This document shows, in pieces, positions 52,691 through 62,831 of a stretch of DNA of 64,000 nucleotides (positions within the stretch are counted from its first letter, which is position 1; each line of letters opens with the position of its first letter). A program made the position numbers and the translations under genes. The notes beneath the pieces were generated by a model. The model was not told the DNA's origin. It saw only the letters and a program-made list of their open reading frames with translations, and searched no databases. Origin of the DNA: Spiroplasma_E sp902809815 (GTDB taxonomy: Bacteria > Bacillota_I > Bacilli_A > Mycoplasmatales > VBWQ01). The DNA lies in the NCBI RefSeq assembly GCF_964030925.1, contig NZ_OZ034992.1, forward strand, positions 496,001 to 560,000. The letters are read 5' to 3'.

Positions 52691-53977
52691 TTAATTGTTC
52701 ATTATGTTATGAAAATTAATGTTGTTTAATGCAATGTTAACATATGTCATACGACCAAATGAAGAATTTAAAAAACAATACCATTGAAAGTAAATATTAT
52801 CATTATCATGTCAAAGATCTAAGTTAAGAGCAATTTCTGTTCCTCATCCTCCACCATCTTTAGTATTAATATAAGCAATAAAAAGAACATTAGCATTACC
52901 AGGGTTTTTATATTGTTCAATTTTTGCAGTATTAGTTGCTAGTGTTGGACTACTTTCAATTCCTGTTGAAGTTGATACTTTGAAATATGAATTAATAAAA
53001 GAAAAAGTTGGATACATATTAGTGAAGGTATTTCAGTCTCTCGCGTAATTGCTTCACTTAAGAATATTATAAACATTAGAATTATCAGTAGCGATTGATG
53101 TTCCATTATGTCAATCTGAAAAAGAATAATTTATTTTATCATTAATAATATTATTAGTGTTTTTTCAATTATTATAATAAATAGCCACTAGATTATTACT
53201 TTTATCAAAAATTCAATTTAATGAATAGTTTTTAGTAGTTAATGTTAGTGGTGATTTATTCAAAAAATTATAAACATTTTGATTATCAATAATTAAATTA
53301 ATAATGTTACTAGTTAATTGATTGTTAATTTGCCCTTTTAAACTAGTTTGATTAATAAAATACACTGCTAAGTTATTAGCTATTGTCTTACTAATTTTAT
53401 TATCATGTGTTGCTTTAGCAATATAATATAAACCTAGTGTTTCATTTAGATTATTGCTATGTTCAACTTTATCAGCACCTGCTTGATTAGAAATATCAAT
53501 ATGTTTTTCAATATCACCTTGTTGAATATATTTTCAATTATTATAACCAGTAAAGTATGAATCAGAATATTCACTTTTACTATATGGATTATAATCATCT
53601 TTAATAATAGTTACTTTTTTGTGGCTGTTCATTTCTTGTTTTGTATTTTCAATATTTACTTTATCTTTATCAGGAATATTTATATTAGGGTTATAAACTA
53701 GGTTACCATAGTTATCTACTAAAAAAGTATTCCTTGCTTTAGGAAAAGTGTATTTTGCTAAAGATAATGTATCATAACTATAAAATTTATGATCTGTTAT
53801 TGATTGATTAGTAATTCACTCACTATTGCTTAAATAGTTAAATTGGTTATTGAATGAAGTATTATTTTCTTCTAATTGATTTATTAGTACAGTATTTTCA
53901 ATATTTTTATTATTAATATTGTTTCCTAAAAAAGTTAAAGGTGGTATCACACTTAAAAAAATTAAATATTTATTCAT
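52691..53977 (-). CDS. exported protein of unknown function (428 aa)
   Basis: ATG 53977 preceded by AGAGGTATAAA. Signal peptide-like start (MNKYLIFLSVIPPLTFLG) without a lipobox Cys, then a soluble Asn/Tyr-rich secreted domain with many TGA-coded Trp (KWSNYARDWNTF; YFQWYCFLNSSFG). Probably secreted. No family recognised. The 53978-54296 gap upstream has no other gene. Confidence 0.6.
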
Positions 53978-54296
53978 AATTTTATACCTCTATTTTTTAA
54001 ATAATTATTTAAAAAATTAATAATTATATATTTTATAACACTTTAGTCATTAAAAAGTGTTGATTTAATTATAAACATTTTATTTGAAATTAGCAAAAAC
54101 TAAAAAACTTAAATAAATAATGTGTATTAAATGTACTTTACAATATGTTTCAATATTAATAATTTGCATATTAAATAAGTTCTTTTTTAAGTTATAATAT
54201 TTATTTATAACCCAATGAAAAAAAATAATAATTTATTTATTGGAAAAATATTATTATTATGATAATATTCTACAAAAGAATATAAAGTTTTTTAAT

Positions 54297-54330
54297 CCTC
54301 TTATTTTAATTTTAAAATAAATGGGTTTTT
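54297..54330 (+). promoter_or_regulatory. leader hairpin with U-run
   Basis: CCTCTTATTTTAA … TTAAAATAAATGGG (54297-54325) forms a stem with small bulges, then five T. It sits 22 bases before ATG 54353, followed by GAAAGGAAG. The 3' arm and what follows match the leader of the ankyrin gene at 58010. Confidence 0.6.
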
Positions 54331-54352
54331 ATTTTGAAAGGAAGAAAAAATA

Positions 54353-55394
54353 ATGGCAGCTGAAACTTATATTAGAAAATTAAAATTATCACCAACATTT
54401 GCATTCACAACACAACAAATCCGTTCATTGACAAAAGAGCAAAGAGAAGTGATTGATAAAAAACAAACACCAGTATTTACAATGGAACAAATGAGAACAT
54501 TTACACTTGAACAAATGGAACAACTTGCAATTGATCCAGATCTTATTGCTGAAGCCATGAGATTATCAGAAGAAGAACAAGTGGAACTGGCAAAAAAATT
54601 ATCGTTAGAAAAAGAAAAACAATCTGACATAATAGTAAAAGAATTTCAAGAAACATCAATGCCCTGCCCTCATCACAAACATTTAAAGTAGAGACAGAAA
54701 TAAAATTAGTTACTGAAGAGGAAATACTAAAACAAGGAGTAAGACCCAAAGGAAGTAAGATTATTCAACCTCAAATTCAACGTACAAATAATAGTCATCA
54801 AGAAAAGGTAATAATTTCCGAACCAACCATTTCACCATCTCTTTATGAAAGTAGTTTAGATTTACAAGCAACCAATGAAGATGATGAATTGGTTTTGTAG
54901 TTGTTGATGAACCTTATAAAACATTACAATCAGAAGAAGTATCTGAGAAAGAAAGAGAAGATATTGATAGAGCGATTACATTAGAGGCTTTATCATTAAA
55001 AAGACAAGAAAGAAATAATAAAGCAATTGGTTTATATTTAGAAGAACAAGAAGAACTTGAAAAATCAGCAAGAACACAATCAAATTTAATGCAAGTAATC
55101 AAAAAATTTGAATTAGAAGAAATTAAAGTTTTAGAACAACAAAAAATAAATAAAATTTTAAATTTCTTAATTAAATTAGTAACTTTTGGAAAAATTAATA
55201 AAAATAAGAAAATTGAAATAGAAATTAGTCAAAAATGAAAAAAAATATCAGAATCATGTAGTAAAAAACCAAAAACAAATCCAACATTATTTTCAAAATC
55301 ATCTGGAAAAGATTTTAATAAACAACAAGTAAACAATGAATCAGCAAACCTACCATTAATAAACTTAAATAAACCAAGAACATCACAAATGTAA
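54353..55394 (+). pseudogene. repeat protein with ubiquitin-interacting-motif-like segments, frameshifted twice
   Basis: Frame 1 (112 codons) contains FTTQQIRSLTKEQREV and FTMEQMRTFTLEQMEQ, a repeated T-x-E-Q pattern, then DPDLIAEAMRLSEEEQ, which fits the UIM consensus (Ala–x–x–Ser with acidic flanks). It stops at TAG 54688-54690, but another frame continues (SQTFKVETEIKLVTEEEI…) to TAG 54897, and a third carries on (VVDEPYKTLQSEEV…, REDIDRAITLEALSL, a second UIM-like piece) to TAA 55392-55394. Two small indels broke a ~345-residue protein. UIM-like motifs suggest it once bound host ubiquitin; that is inference. Confidence 0.5.
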
Positions 55395-55623
55395 AATATT
55401 AAGAAAAGAGTTATCTTATTTAAGATGAAATATTATTTTTTTTATCTTGGGGTGACCTTTTCTTTTTTAATTTGTGCAAAGATTCAATTTAGTTAAAATA
55501 AAATTATATTTTTTGTCATTATTATTTATACTTTTTTAATTATTTTTAAAAAATTACCTATTTTATTAAGAATATTGTTAATATTATATTAAATAATAAC
55601 TATTAAAAATTTAAGGAGAAATT

Positions 55624-57630
55624 ATGGAAAATAAAATTAATTTAGATAAATTAACTATTAATTCAATTCGTATGTTAGGAGTACAAGCAGTTAATGCTGC
55701 TAAAAGTGGCCATCCTGGTATTGTTTTAGGTGCTTCACCAATGACTTTTTCTTTATTCAAAAATCATTTATCTTTTAATCCAAAAAATCCAAAATGATTT
55801 AATCGTGATCGATTTGTTTTATCAGCAGGTCATGGTAGTGCTTTATTATATTCAATATTACATCATGCTGGTTATAAATATACAATCAATGATATAAAAC
55901 AATTCCGTCAATTAAATAGTAATACACCTGGTCATCCCGAATATCATTTAGACTATGGAGTAGAGACGGCTACCGGACCATTAGGTCAGGGTATCGCTAA
56001 TGCTGTTGGAATGGCACTTACTGAGAGTTTTCTTAGTGCTAAATATAATCAAAAAGATCTTAATATTATTGATCATTATACATATGCAATTTGTGGTGAT
56101 GGTGATTTACAAGAAGGTATTGCACAAGAAGCACTTAGTTTTGCTGGACATTTTAAATTAAATAAACTAATTATTTTATATGATTCAAATGATGTTCAAT
56201 TAGATTCATCTGTTAAATTAGTATATTCAGAAAATTTAAAAATGCGTCTTCAAGCATTAGAGTGAAATTATTTAAAAGTTGAAGATGGTGAAGATGATAA
56301 ACTTATTTCTGAAGCTATTAAAAAAGCAAAAGTTAGTGATAAACCAACTTTAATTGAAATTAAAACTATAATTGGTTATGGGGCTAGTAAACAAGGAACA
56401 CCGAGTGTTCATGGTTCTCCTTTAATGGAAGATATTAAAACAGTTGCTAAAAATTTAAACTGAGAATATCCTGAATTTATTGTTCCAAAAGAAGTAAGTA
56501 CTTACTTCACACAAACAGCACTTAATCATGGTTCTAAAATAGAATTAGTTTGAAATCAAAAAGTTGAAAAATATGTAAAATTATATCCAAAATTGTATAA
56601 AGAAATTAAATCAGCATTGAAAAATGAAATTTTTAATGAAGATTATCAATTAAATAAAATTGATTGAACTTCAATTATTGCAGTAAATCCACAAGCAACA
56701 AGAGTAGACTCTGGTAATATTTTAAAACTTTTATCAGCTCATTGTCCAACATTAATTGGTGGTAGTGCTGATTTAGCTGGCTCAACTAAAGCATTAGTAA
56801 CAGACAAAGACTTTCTACCTCTTGATCATTCAGGAAGACATATTCATTATGGAGTAAGAGAATTTGCAATGGGCGCTATTGTTAACGGTATGACGTTACA
56901 TCAAGGCACAATTCCTTTTGGTTCTACTTTTCTTGTGTTTAGTGATTATCTAAAGCCTGCATTACGATTAGCAGCTTTAATGTCAATTCCATCTTTGTTT
57001 ATTTTTAGTCATGATAGTATCGCAGTTGGCGAAGATGGTCCTACCCATGAACCAGTTGAACAACTAACAATGTTAAGAACTATTCCTAATTTTAATGTAA
57101 TTCGCCCTGCTGATACAAAAGAAACAATTGGTGCATATTTAATGGCATTATCTAGTAAAACTAACCCTAGTGCTATTATTATTACTAGACAAAATTTACC
57201 ACAACTTGCAAATAGTAATATTGAGGCAGTTCAAAAAGGTGCTTATATTATTAGTAAAGAGAATAGTAGTAAAGCTTTAGATTTAATTATTATTGCTACC
57301 GGTAGTGAAGTTTCATTAGCTATTGCTAGTCAAGAACAACTATGAAACGATCAAAAACTTAATGTTCGTGTAGTTTCAATGCCTTCTACTTTTATTTTTG
57401 ATAAACAAGATAAAACATATCAAAATAGAATTTTACCTAATGATATTATAAAAGTTGCTATTGAAATGGGTTCTAAAGATAGTTGATATAAATATGTTGC
57501 AGGTAATGGCTTTGTTATTGGCGTAAGTACTTTTGGTATTTCTGCTCCTGATAAGGTAGTACTAGAAAAATATGGCTTTACATCAAATCAAGTGTGTGAT
57601 AAAATTAATAAGTTTTTAAACAGTAAGTAA
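55624..57630 (+). CDS. tkt: transketolase
   Basis: TPP enzyme of the pentose phosphate pathway moving two-carbon units between sugars. AAGGAG before ATG 55624. Motifs: AKSGHPGIVLGASPM, SAGHGSALLYS, the TPP signature ICGDGDLQEG, FIFSHDSIAVGEDGPTHEP in the second domain. 668 residues, normal. In many mollicutes tkt feeds nucleotide synthesis from glycolytic sugars. Followed 14 bases later by yneF. Confidence 0.95.
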
Positions 57631-57643
57631 GGAGAAATTAATA

Positions 57644-57880
57644 ATGATGGTTTGGTGAGCAGTATTAATCATTGGCATTGCTAGTGCGTTAATTGGTGGA
57701 TTAGTTGGTTTTATTGTTACTAAGAAGATTTTCGAAAAACAATTACAGAAAAATCCTCCTATTAATGAAAATATGATTCGTGCAATGTATTTACAAATGG
57801 GGCGTAAACCTACTGAATCTCAAATTAAATCAGTAATGCAAGCAATGAAACGTCAACAAAGTACTACTAAAAAACGATAA
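57644..57880 (+). CDS. yneF: YneF family (UPF0154) membrane protein
   Basis: ATG 57644, GGAG upstream. One N-terminal helix (WAVLIIGIASALIGGLVGF) and the conserved KNPPINENMIRAMYLQMG and KPTESQIKSVMQ. 78 residues, family-typical. In the firmicutes it also sits next to tkt. Role unknown. Confidence 0.88.
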
Positions 57881-57901
57881 TTTTTATTAAATATAAATTG
57901 T

Positions 57902-57935
57902 AAAATAGTTACCATAATGGTAACTATTTTTATTC
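57902..57935 (+). terminator. terminator of tkt-yneF
   Basis: AAAATAGTTACCAT … ATGGTAACTATTTT (57902-57930), then T-run. Confidence 0.85.
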
Positions 57936-58009
57936 ATTATATTTGTGATAAATTTAATGTTTTATATATCCACTTGTTGAATGCTTATTTTGTGGATAAT
58001 TTTCTTCTT

Positions 58010-58885
58010 TTAATTCTTGTTTATTTTTTTTCTGTCATTTTTTTCTTTTTCTTGATTAATATTTAATTTATTAATGTTACATTTAAATATTTTCTTTATT
58101 TTTTGTTCAATTTTTAAAATCCTTTTCTTATCAATTTTTAATCCAATTAATATTAAATTTTCTTTTATATTTTTTACTGAATTATTTGTATTTAAATGTA
58201 TTAATATATTATCTTTAATATCATGAAATAATGAGTTATTTGAAAATTCTGGTCTGTATTTAATAATTTCTACTTTTGCCTTATTTGTAATATATTCTTC
58301 ATATTCTTGATAAAATATGTTTTCTAATATATTTTTTATGTTTTTATCATAAAATAAACTATTATTAATAATGATTGTCAAAGCCGTATCACCATTTTGA
58401 TTTATGAAATGAATATTTGCCTTATTTATTAGTAAAGTATTAACTATTTGTGCTAGTCGATTTTTAGCAGCTAAATGCAAGGCTGTATCACCATTTTGGT
58501 TTGCATGGTTGATATTAGCGCCATTTTCTATTAAAACATTAATTATACTTAAATAACCTTTTTTAGTAGATATTATTAGTGCTGTATCACCATTTTGGTT
58601 TGCATGGTTGATATTAGCGCCATTTTCTATTAAAATTTTAATGGAATTTATAAGTTGATAATAGTGACTTGCTACTATTAAAGGACTATCACCATTTTCG
58701 TTTGTATAATTTATATTAGTATTTTTTTCTATTAAATTATTGATCTCTTTTTTTATTTCAGAACTAATTTTTTCTTCTTTAATTATATAATCCCAATAAT
58801 TAAAATATGTAATATTTTGATATGAAGTGACAGAATTTAAAATAACTGATATTATTTTTTCACCATTAATATCTTTATCATTCAT
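58010..58885 (-). CDS. ankyrin-repeat protein (291 aa)
   Basis: Start ATG 58885 chosen for GGAGG 9 bases upstream. Three to four ankyrin repeats at residues ~55-190: NGDSPLIVASHYYQL, NGANINHANQNGDTALI and NGDTALHLAAKNRLAQIV, then a Lys-rich helical C-terminus. No signal peptide. Two repeats are almost identical at DNA level (58495-58530 vs 58585-58620), so repeat number may vary. Ankyrin proteins of host-associated bacteria often act on host proteins; that is inference. Confidence 0.8.
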   Translation of the reverse strand: MNDKDINGEKIISVILNSVTSYQNITYFNYWDYIIKEEKISSEIKKEINNLIEKNTNINYTNENGDSPLIVASHYYQLINSIKILIENGANINHANQNGDTALIISTKKGYLSIINVLIENGANINHANQNGDTALHLAAKNRLAQIVNTLLINKANIHFINQNGDTALTIIINNSLFYDKNIKNILENIFYQEYEEYITNKAKVEIIKYRPEFSNNSLFHDIKDNILIHLNTNNSVKNIKENLILIGLKIDKKRILKIEQKIKKIFKCNINKLNINQEKEKNDRKKINKN

Positions 58886-58913
58886 TATTTTGTTCCTCCT
58901 TTTTGAAATCAAA

Positions 58914-58946
58914 AACCCATTTATTTTTTACTAAAATAAATGGGTT
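58914..58946 (-). promoter_or_regulatory. leader hairpin with U-run before ankyrin gene
   Basis: AACCCATTTATTTT … AAAATAAATGGGTT, perfect 14-bp arms, then T-run and AAAGGAGG. Lies 28 bases before the ankyrin start. Confidence 0.65.
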
Positions 58947-59055
58947 AGAAACATATAATAATTAATAATTATATTATAACATTTTTAGTATTAATTTTAT
59001 TATTGTTTAAATAATTTGTAAATCTATTTCTATGTTTAATATTATTTAGATGTAT

Positions 59056-59091
59056 ATAAAAAAATCAGTATTAATAAGTAAATACTGATTT
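59056..59091 (-). terminator. terminator of rpsO
   Basis: AAATCAGTATT (59062-59072) and AATACTGATT (59081-59090) with T-run on the minus strand. Confidence 0.75.
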
Positions 59092-59095
59092 AATA

Positions 59096-59362
59096 TTAGT
59101 TATCTTTTAGTGATAGTGCTGTTAATAATTTATTGTATGTAGCAACATCTTGTTTTTTAAAGTATTTTAAGAAACGTTTTCTGCTTGCTACCATTTTTAA
59201 CAAACTTCGTTTTGCAGTAATATCTTTTTTTTGTACTTGTAGATGGGCTGTTAATTCTAAAATTCTTTTTGTTAAATTAATAATTTGAACTGCAGAAGAA
59301 CCAGTATCCTTGGCATTTAAGCGAAATTTTTTAATCAATTCATCTTGTTTAATTTGTTCCAT
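59096..59362 (-). CDS. rpsO: ribosomal protein S15
   Basis: MEQIKQDELIKKFRLNAKD, then TGSSAVQIINLTKRILELT and KKDITAKRSLLKMVASRKRF: the S15 signature. 88 residues, normal. ATG 59362 lies 9 bases after AAGGAG; an in-frame TTG further upstream is not used. Binds 16S rRNA in the small subunit platform. Confidence 0.95.
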   Translation of the reverse strand: MEQIKQDELIKKFRLNAKDTGSSAVQIINLTKRILELTAHLQVQKKDITAKRSLLKMVASRKRFLKYFKKQDVATYNKLLTALSLKDN

Positions 59363-59373
59363 ATTTGACAACT

Positions 59374-59460
59374 CTCCTTTAAATATAATTCGGCTTAAGC
59401 AAAGCTAATATCGGAGAGAATATTAACAATGTTAAGTCAACACGATTATAATAGTACATT
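59374..59460 (-). promoter_or_regulatory. rpsO leader with possible S15 autoregulatory fold
   Basis: On the minus strand TATAAT occurs near 59446, then a leader with two pairing segments: TAATATT against ATATTA, and GACTTAA against TTAAGCC around it. rpsO mRNAs often fold for S15 feedback. The fold here is my reading, not a recognised Rfam structure. Confidence 0.4.
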
Positions 59461-59528
59461 AATTTTAAACATAAAACAAGTATTTTTTAAAAAATATTTT
59501 TATTGAGTTTGTATAAAGAGATGATTTT

Positions 59529-60242
59529 TTATTTTTTTTCTTCATTTGCTTTTTTATTTTTTTTATCAAAAATAGTCACTTTACGTTCAGTATGATTAAG
59601 AATTCTTTTACAATTATCTCAATGACGAATAATAATTAATATTCAAATTAGAGTCATAGTTATATTAACAATATAGTATTGAGTGTCTTGTTGGGAAAGA
59701 AAAGAATGCAGTGGTATATTCGGTATTCATGATAAGATAAAAGCAAGTATCGTCATTAACATTGAAGATAAAGATGACATTCTACTTAAATATAAAATAA
59801 ATCATCAACTAGCAATTGTGATAACGCAATAAATAGGATTAATCATTAATAGTACTCCTAATGAAGATGCAGCTCCTTTACCACCACGAAAACCATAAAA
59901 TAGTGGTCAACAGTGACCAATAATTGCAGCAAGACCAGTTGGATAAATATATGCTTGTTTAAACATTGTTTCATAATTAGGATTAGTAATATCAATAAAG
60001 GTTAAACCGTATGCAATTAAAATAGGGATAGCGGGCTTAAAACCATCAATAATTAAAATAATAGCTCCCCATTTACCACCCATAACTCGTGTTGAATTAG
60101 TAGCACCAGCATTTTTAGAGTAATAATCTCTAACATCGGTTTTAAATTTTAATTTACTAATAATAATTGAAGGTGAGATTGAGCCAATTAAATAACCAAT
60201 GATAATAAAAATAAAAGTTCCTAATAGATTAATATGTGCCAT
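59529..60242 (-). CDS. plsY: acyl-phosphate:glycerol-3-phosphate acyltransferase
   Basis: First step of membrane phospholipid synthesis from acyl-phosphate. Five to seven helices; motifs GYLIGSISPSIIISK, RDYYSKNAGATNSTRVMG (motif 1), GHCWPLFYGFRGGKG (motif 3). Start ATG 60242 after GGAG. 237 residues with an extra Lys-rich tail. Intact. Confidence 0.9.
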
Positions 60243-60284
60243 TTTTTTCTCCATTCTTGTGCAAGTATTATGTTAATAAAAATT

Positions 60285-60590
60285 TTATTTTTTGGAAGTT
60301 AAATTGTTCTTTTTATCTTTATTATTATAATATAAATTATAAATTATTAATGTTAATAATATGATATTAATAACTGTACCAAAGGCATTTGCTGCTAGTA
60401 AGGGAATGTTTTTAATTAAACTAGCATAAATTATAAATGAAGTTAAGCCTATTTGATATATGCTATAAGAAATTAACGATAAACCTTTTGTGTTTTTAGT
60501 TTTAATTAGTTTAATAGTTTGTGGTAAAAAGGCAACTGAAATAAAAAAGGCACCTATATATCCAATAATATCAATTGCAATATTAGACAT
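60285..60590 (-). CDS. SemiSWEET/PQ-loop sugar transporter subunit (101 aa)
   Basis: Three helices with the PQ motif in VAFLPQTIKLIKTKNTKG and SLISYSIYQIGLTSF. One half-transporter unit; two units make the pore. Overlaps its twin at 60583-60873 by 8 bases. Confidence 0.75.
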   Translation of the reverse strand: MSNIAIDIIGYIGAFFISVAFLPQTIKLIKTKNTKGLSLISYSIYQIGLTSFIIYASLIKNIPLLAANAFGTVINIILLTLIIYNLYYNNKDKKNNLTSKK

Positions 60591-60873
60591 TTTTTTCCTC
60601 CTTATTTTTTTGTTTAATTAAATTGTTAACAATAATCCCAATTATTATGAAATTTAGTGTAGCAGTAATAGTTTGACAAGTAATCATGGGAATATCATTA
60701 CGAAGTATGCCAAATATTAAAAAAGTAAGACCCCCCAGTTGATAGATACTATATGAAAAAATAGAAAGACCTGAAGTATTTCTTGTTTTAATTAGTTTAA
60801 TAGTTTGTGGTAAGAATGTCAAAGGAATACAAATGGCTGCAAGATACCCCAATATTTCTATAAAAATGTTCAT
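60583..60873 (-). CDS. SemiSWEET/PQ-loop sugar transporter subunit (96 aa)
   Basis: Same fold: LTFLPQTIKLIKTRNTSG, IFSYSIYQLGGLTFLI. AAGGAG before ATG 60873. Tandem, overlapping and clearly paralogous with the next gene, which suggests a heterodimer. Confidence 0.75.
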   Translation of the reverse strand: MNIFIEILGYLAAICIPLTFLPQTIKLIKTRNTSGLSIFSYSIYQLGGLTFLIFGILRNDIPMITCQTITATLNFIIIGIIVNNLIKQKNKEEKNV

Positions 60874-60954
60874 TTTTTCTCCTTTTAATTAATTTAATTT
60901 ATCATAATAATTATAATAAAATATTGTGAAAATAGTTATTTATTTTATTTTAAA

Positions 60955-60983
60955 TAATAAAAAATGTGTTTTGCTAAACACAT
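60955..60983 (-). terminator. terminator
   Basis: ATGTGTTT (60964-60971) and AAACACAT (60976-60983), T-run on the minus strand. Confidence 0.65.
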
Positions 60984-60990
60984 CATTAAT

Positions 60991-61155
60991 TTATTTTTCT
61001 TCTTCTTTAATGAAACATTTTTTACATAAAGATTTTCCTTCTTTTATATCAAGAATGTCAAAAGGTTCAAACATCATTCCGCAATCAAAACATTTTACAG
61101 TTTTTGTTAAAGATTCATCATCAGTTTTTTTGTTTTTTTTATTGAATCATTTCAT
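60991..61155 (-). CDS. small zinc-ribbon protein (54 aa)
   Basis: MKWFNKKNKKTDD…, VKCFDCGMMFEPFD and LCKKCFIKEEEK: two CxxC pairs. GGAAGG upstream. Unknown role. Confidence 0.6.
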
Positions 61156-61175
61156 TATATCCTTCCTTTCTAAAT

Positions 61176-61214
61176 ATATTAAATAAGTGTGTTAATGACA
61201 CACTTATTTAATAT
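61176..61214. terminator. long perfect hairpin between two zinc-protein genes
   Basis: AAATAAGTGTGT (61181-61192) and ACACACTTATTT (61198-61209), extended by AT pairs on both sides. Confidence 0.75.
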
Positions 61215-61216
61215 AT

Positions 61217-61357
61217 TTATTTAGCACAATCTTTACACAAACATTTACCATCTGCTGCTTTAGTACATTCAGATGAATTTTTCATTTTCCCACAACCATC
61301 ACATTTTTTTTGATCTTTTGCTTCTCCAGTTTTATCCTTTTTTTTAAATGGTCACAT
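61217..61357 (-). CDS. small Cys-rich zinc protein (46 aa)
   Basis: MWPFKKKDKTGEAKDQKKCD…, CDGCGKMK, CTKAADGKCLCKDCAK. Six Cys in CxxC pairs. Related in style to the protein at 60991. Unknown role. Confidence 0.55.
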
Positions 61358-61465
61358 GTATATAACTTCCTTTCCTCATATCATAATTACTCTACTCAAT
61401 TATAACAAATTTTATTATTTTCTATGGTATTAACTATTTTTAAAACTTTTTTTGTTAAATTTTGA

Positions 61466-62617
61466 TTAATTATTTTTTTCTATTTTAAGAATATTATTTT
61501 TGATTTCTTCAATTTCTTCAATATCAGTTATTCTATTAAATAAGTGAAAAAGCATATAGTTTAATTCTTTTGGTTTATGAAAGTGTTTTTTAAAAAATAT
61601 TATTGTTTCATCAATAGTTGCCATTAGCGTTACTGCTTGTTTGGTGTTAATGCTATTATTTTGTAATGGTATACGAACAAGTGTTGGCAATTGACTAACA
61701 AACATGTAGTCTTCTAAAGATTTTTCTTTTTGTGTATAATAGAAAATTTGAAAAGCACTAATTTTAGCAGCAATTGTTTTAATAGCATTTTTTACTGCTG
61801 TAACTTGTGAATTAAGCATATTTTTGATTAATAAGGTAATGAAGATGGTAATTGTTCCAATTGGTAAAATAATTGATAAAATTAAGTCTAAGTTAACATT
61901 AAACTTTTGAGCAAATATTGATTTTAATAAAGTATAACCATTTTGGAATAAAATAACAGATAAAAATAAAGCAAAGTTTGGTGTTTTTCATCATTTATGC
62001 ATAATTAATATTTCTGTTTTAATTTTTAAAATATATCAAAAGAAATAAGAAGTTAATGCCAAGATAATACCATAAATTAATACAATTGAAAAAACATGAT
62101 AGTTGTTAGAAATAAAAACAATAGCTAAATTAACTGTAAAACCTAGATACATTTTAATATCATAAATTGGATAATCATTAGCAAATTGAGTTGTTAAACC
62201 ATATTTTCTTTGAAATGCTCGACGACGATAAAGTTTAATAATGATAATAATATAAAAAAGTAAAGCGATTAAAGCGATTAAAATTGTAATAAAGATATAT
62301 GAATAAGCAGTATTAATGCTATTTAAACGTTGTGTTCATGCGCTTCCTCAGTCACTTATTGGTGAATCATCATGTTTAGTAAAAATAAATGACATTAATG
62401 AAAAATCAATTAATGGATAATAAATATCCATTAATTTTTTATATAAAGGAGTTTTGTCACTTTCTTGTTTTGCATTAGCAATTTGTTCTAGTAGTTCTTT
62501 AACATTATTTTCTTTATCAATTCTTGTTCTTTCATTTAAAAATAAGACTAATGCAGTAATTAGTAATGTAATAAATATTATTCAAAAAAATAATAAAACA
62601 AAATATTGCCCTCCCAA
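61466..62617 (-). CDS. multi-span membrane protein, start uncertain (about 383 aa)
   Basis: Helices include FVLLFFWIIFITLLITALVL, IFITILIALIALLFYIIIII, FTVNLAIVFISNNY, IVLIYGIILALTSYFFWY and LILSIILPIGTITIFITLLI; C-terminal cytoplasmic domain of ~110 residues. The frame opens at TAA 62639-62641; no ATG or GTG exists near its start. TTG 62617 is the first candidate but lacks a ribosome site, although GGAGGG lies just inside the frame. A C7 run (G7 in the mRNA) lies ~70 bases upstream. No family recognised. Confidence 0.55.
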
Positions 62618-62680
62618 AAAATTATGCGGTCGTAATTTTTAAAATTGAATTTTTTGTCCTTCCAAAATTTATTCCCCCCC

Positions 62681-62725
62681 AAAAAAAATATTTTTTAAAA
62701 TCGCTTACTTAAATTATAGCACTAA
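62681..62725 (-). promoter_or_regulatory. promoter and G7 homopolymer ahead of the membrane protein
   Basis: Minus-strand TATAAT near 62718, then a run of eight T and seven G (plus-strand CCCCCCC before AAAAAAAA) in the leader. Homopolymer tracts of this kind are common phase-variation sites. Confidence 0.4.
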
Positions 62726-62831
62726 TTAAAAATTCACTTATTAATTGGTAAAATTTACTAATTGTTAGATTAAATTTAAAAATTAATTATATAATTAATT
62801 TAAAATATTATTTATATTTAAGGAGAAAACT

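Noticed and set aside
54367..55102. Three minus-strand open frames (54367, 54543, 54914)
   Set aside because: Ser/Phe-rich shadows of the acidic helical plus-strand protein, which has ribosome site and leader.
62454..62642. Plus-strand open frame of 62 codons
   Set aside because: Antisense to the multi-span membrane protein; no ribosome site.
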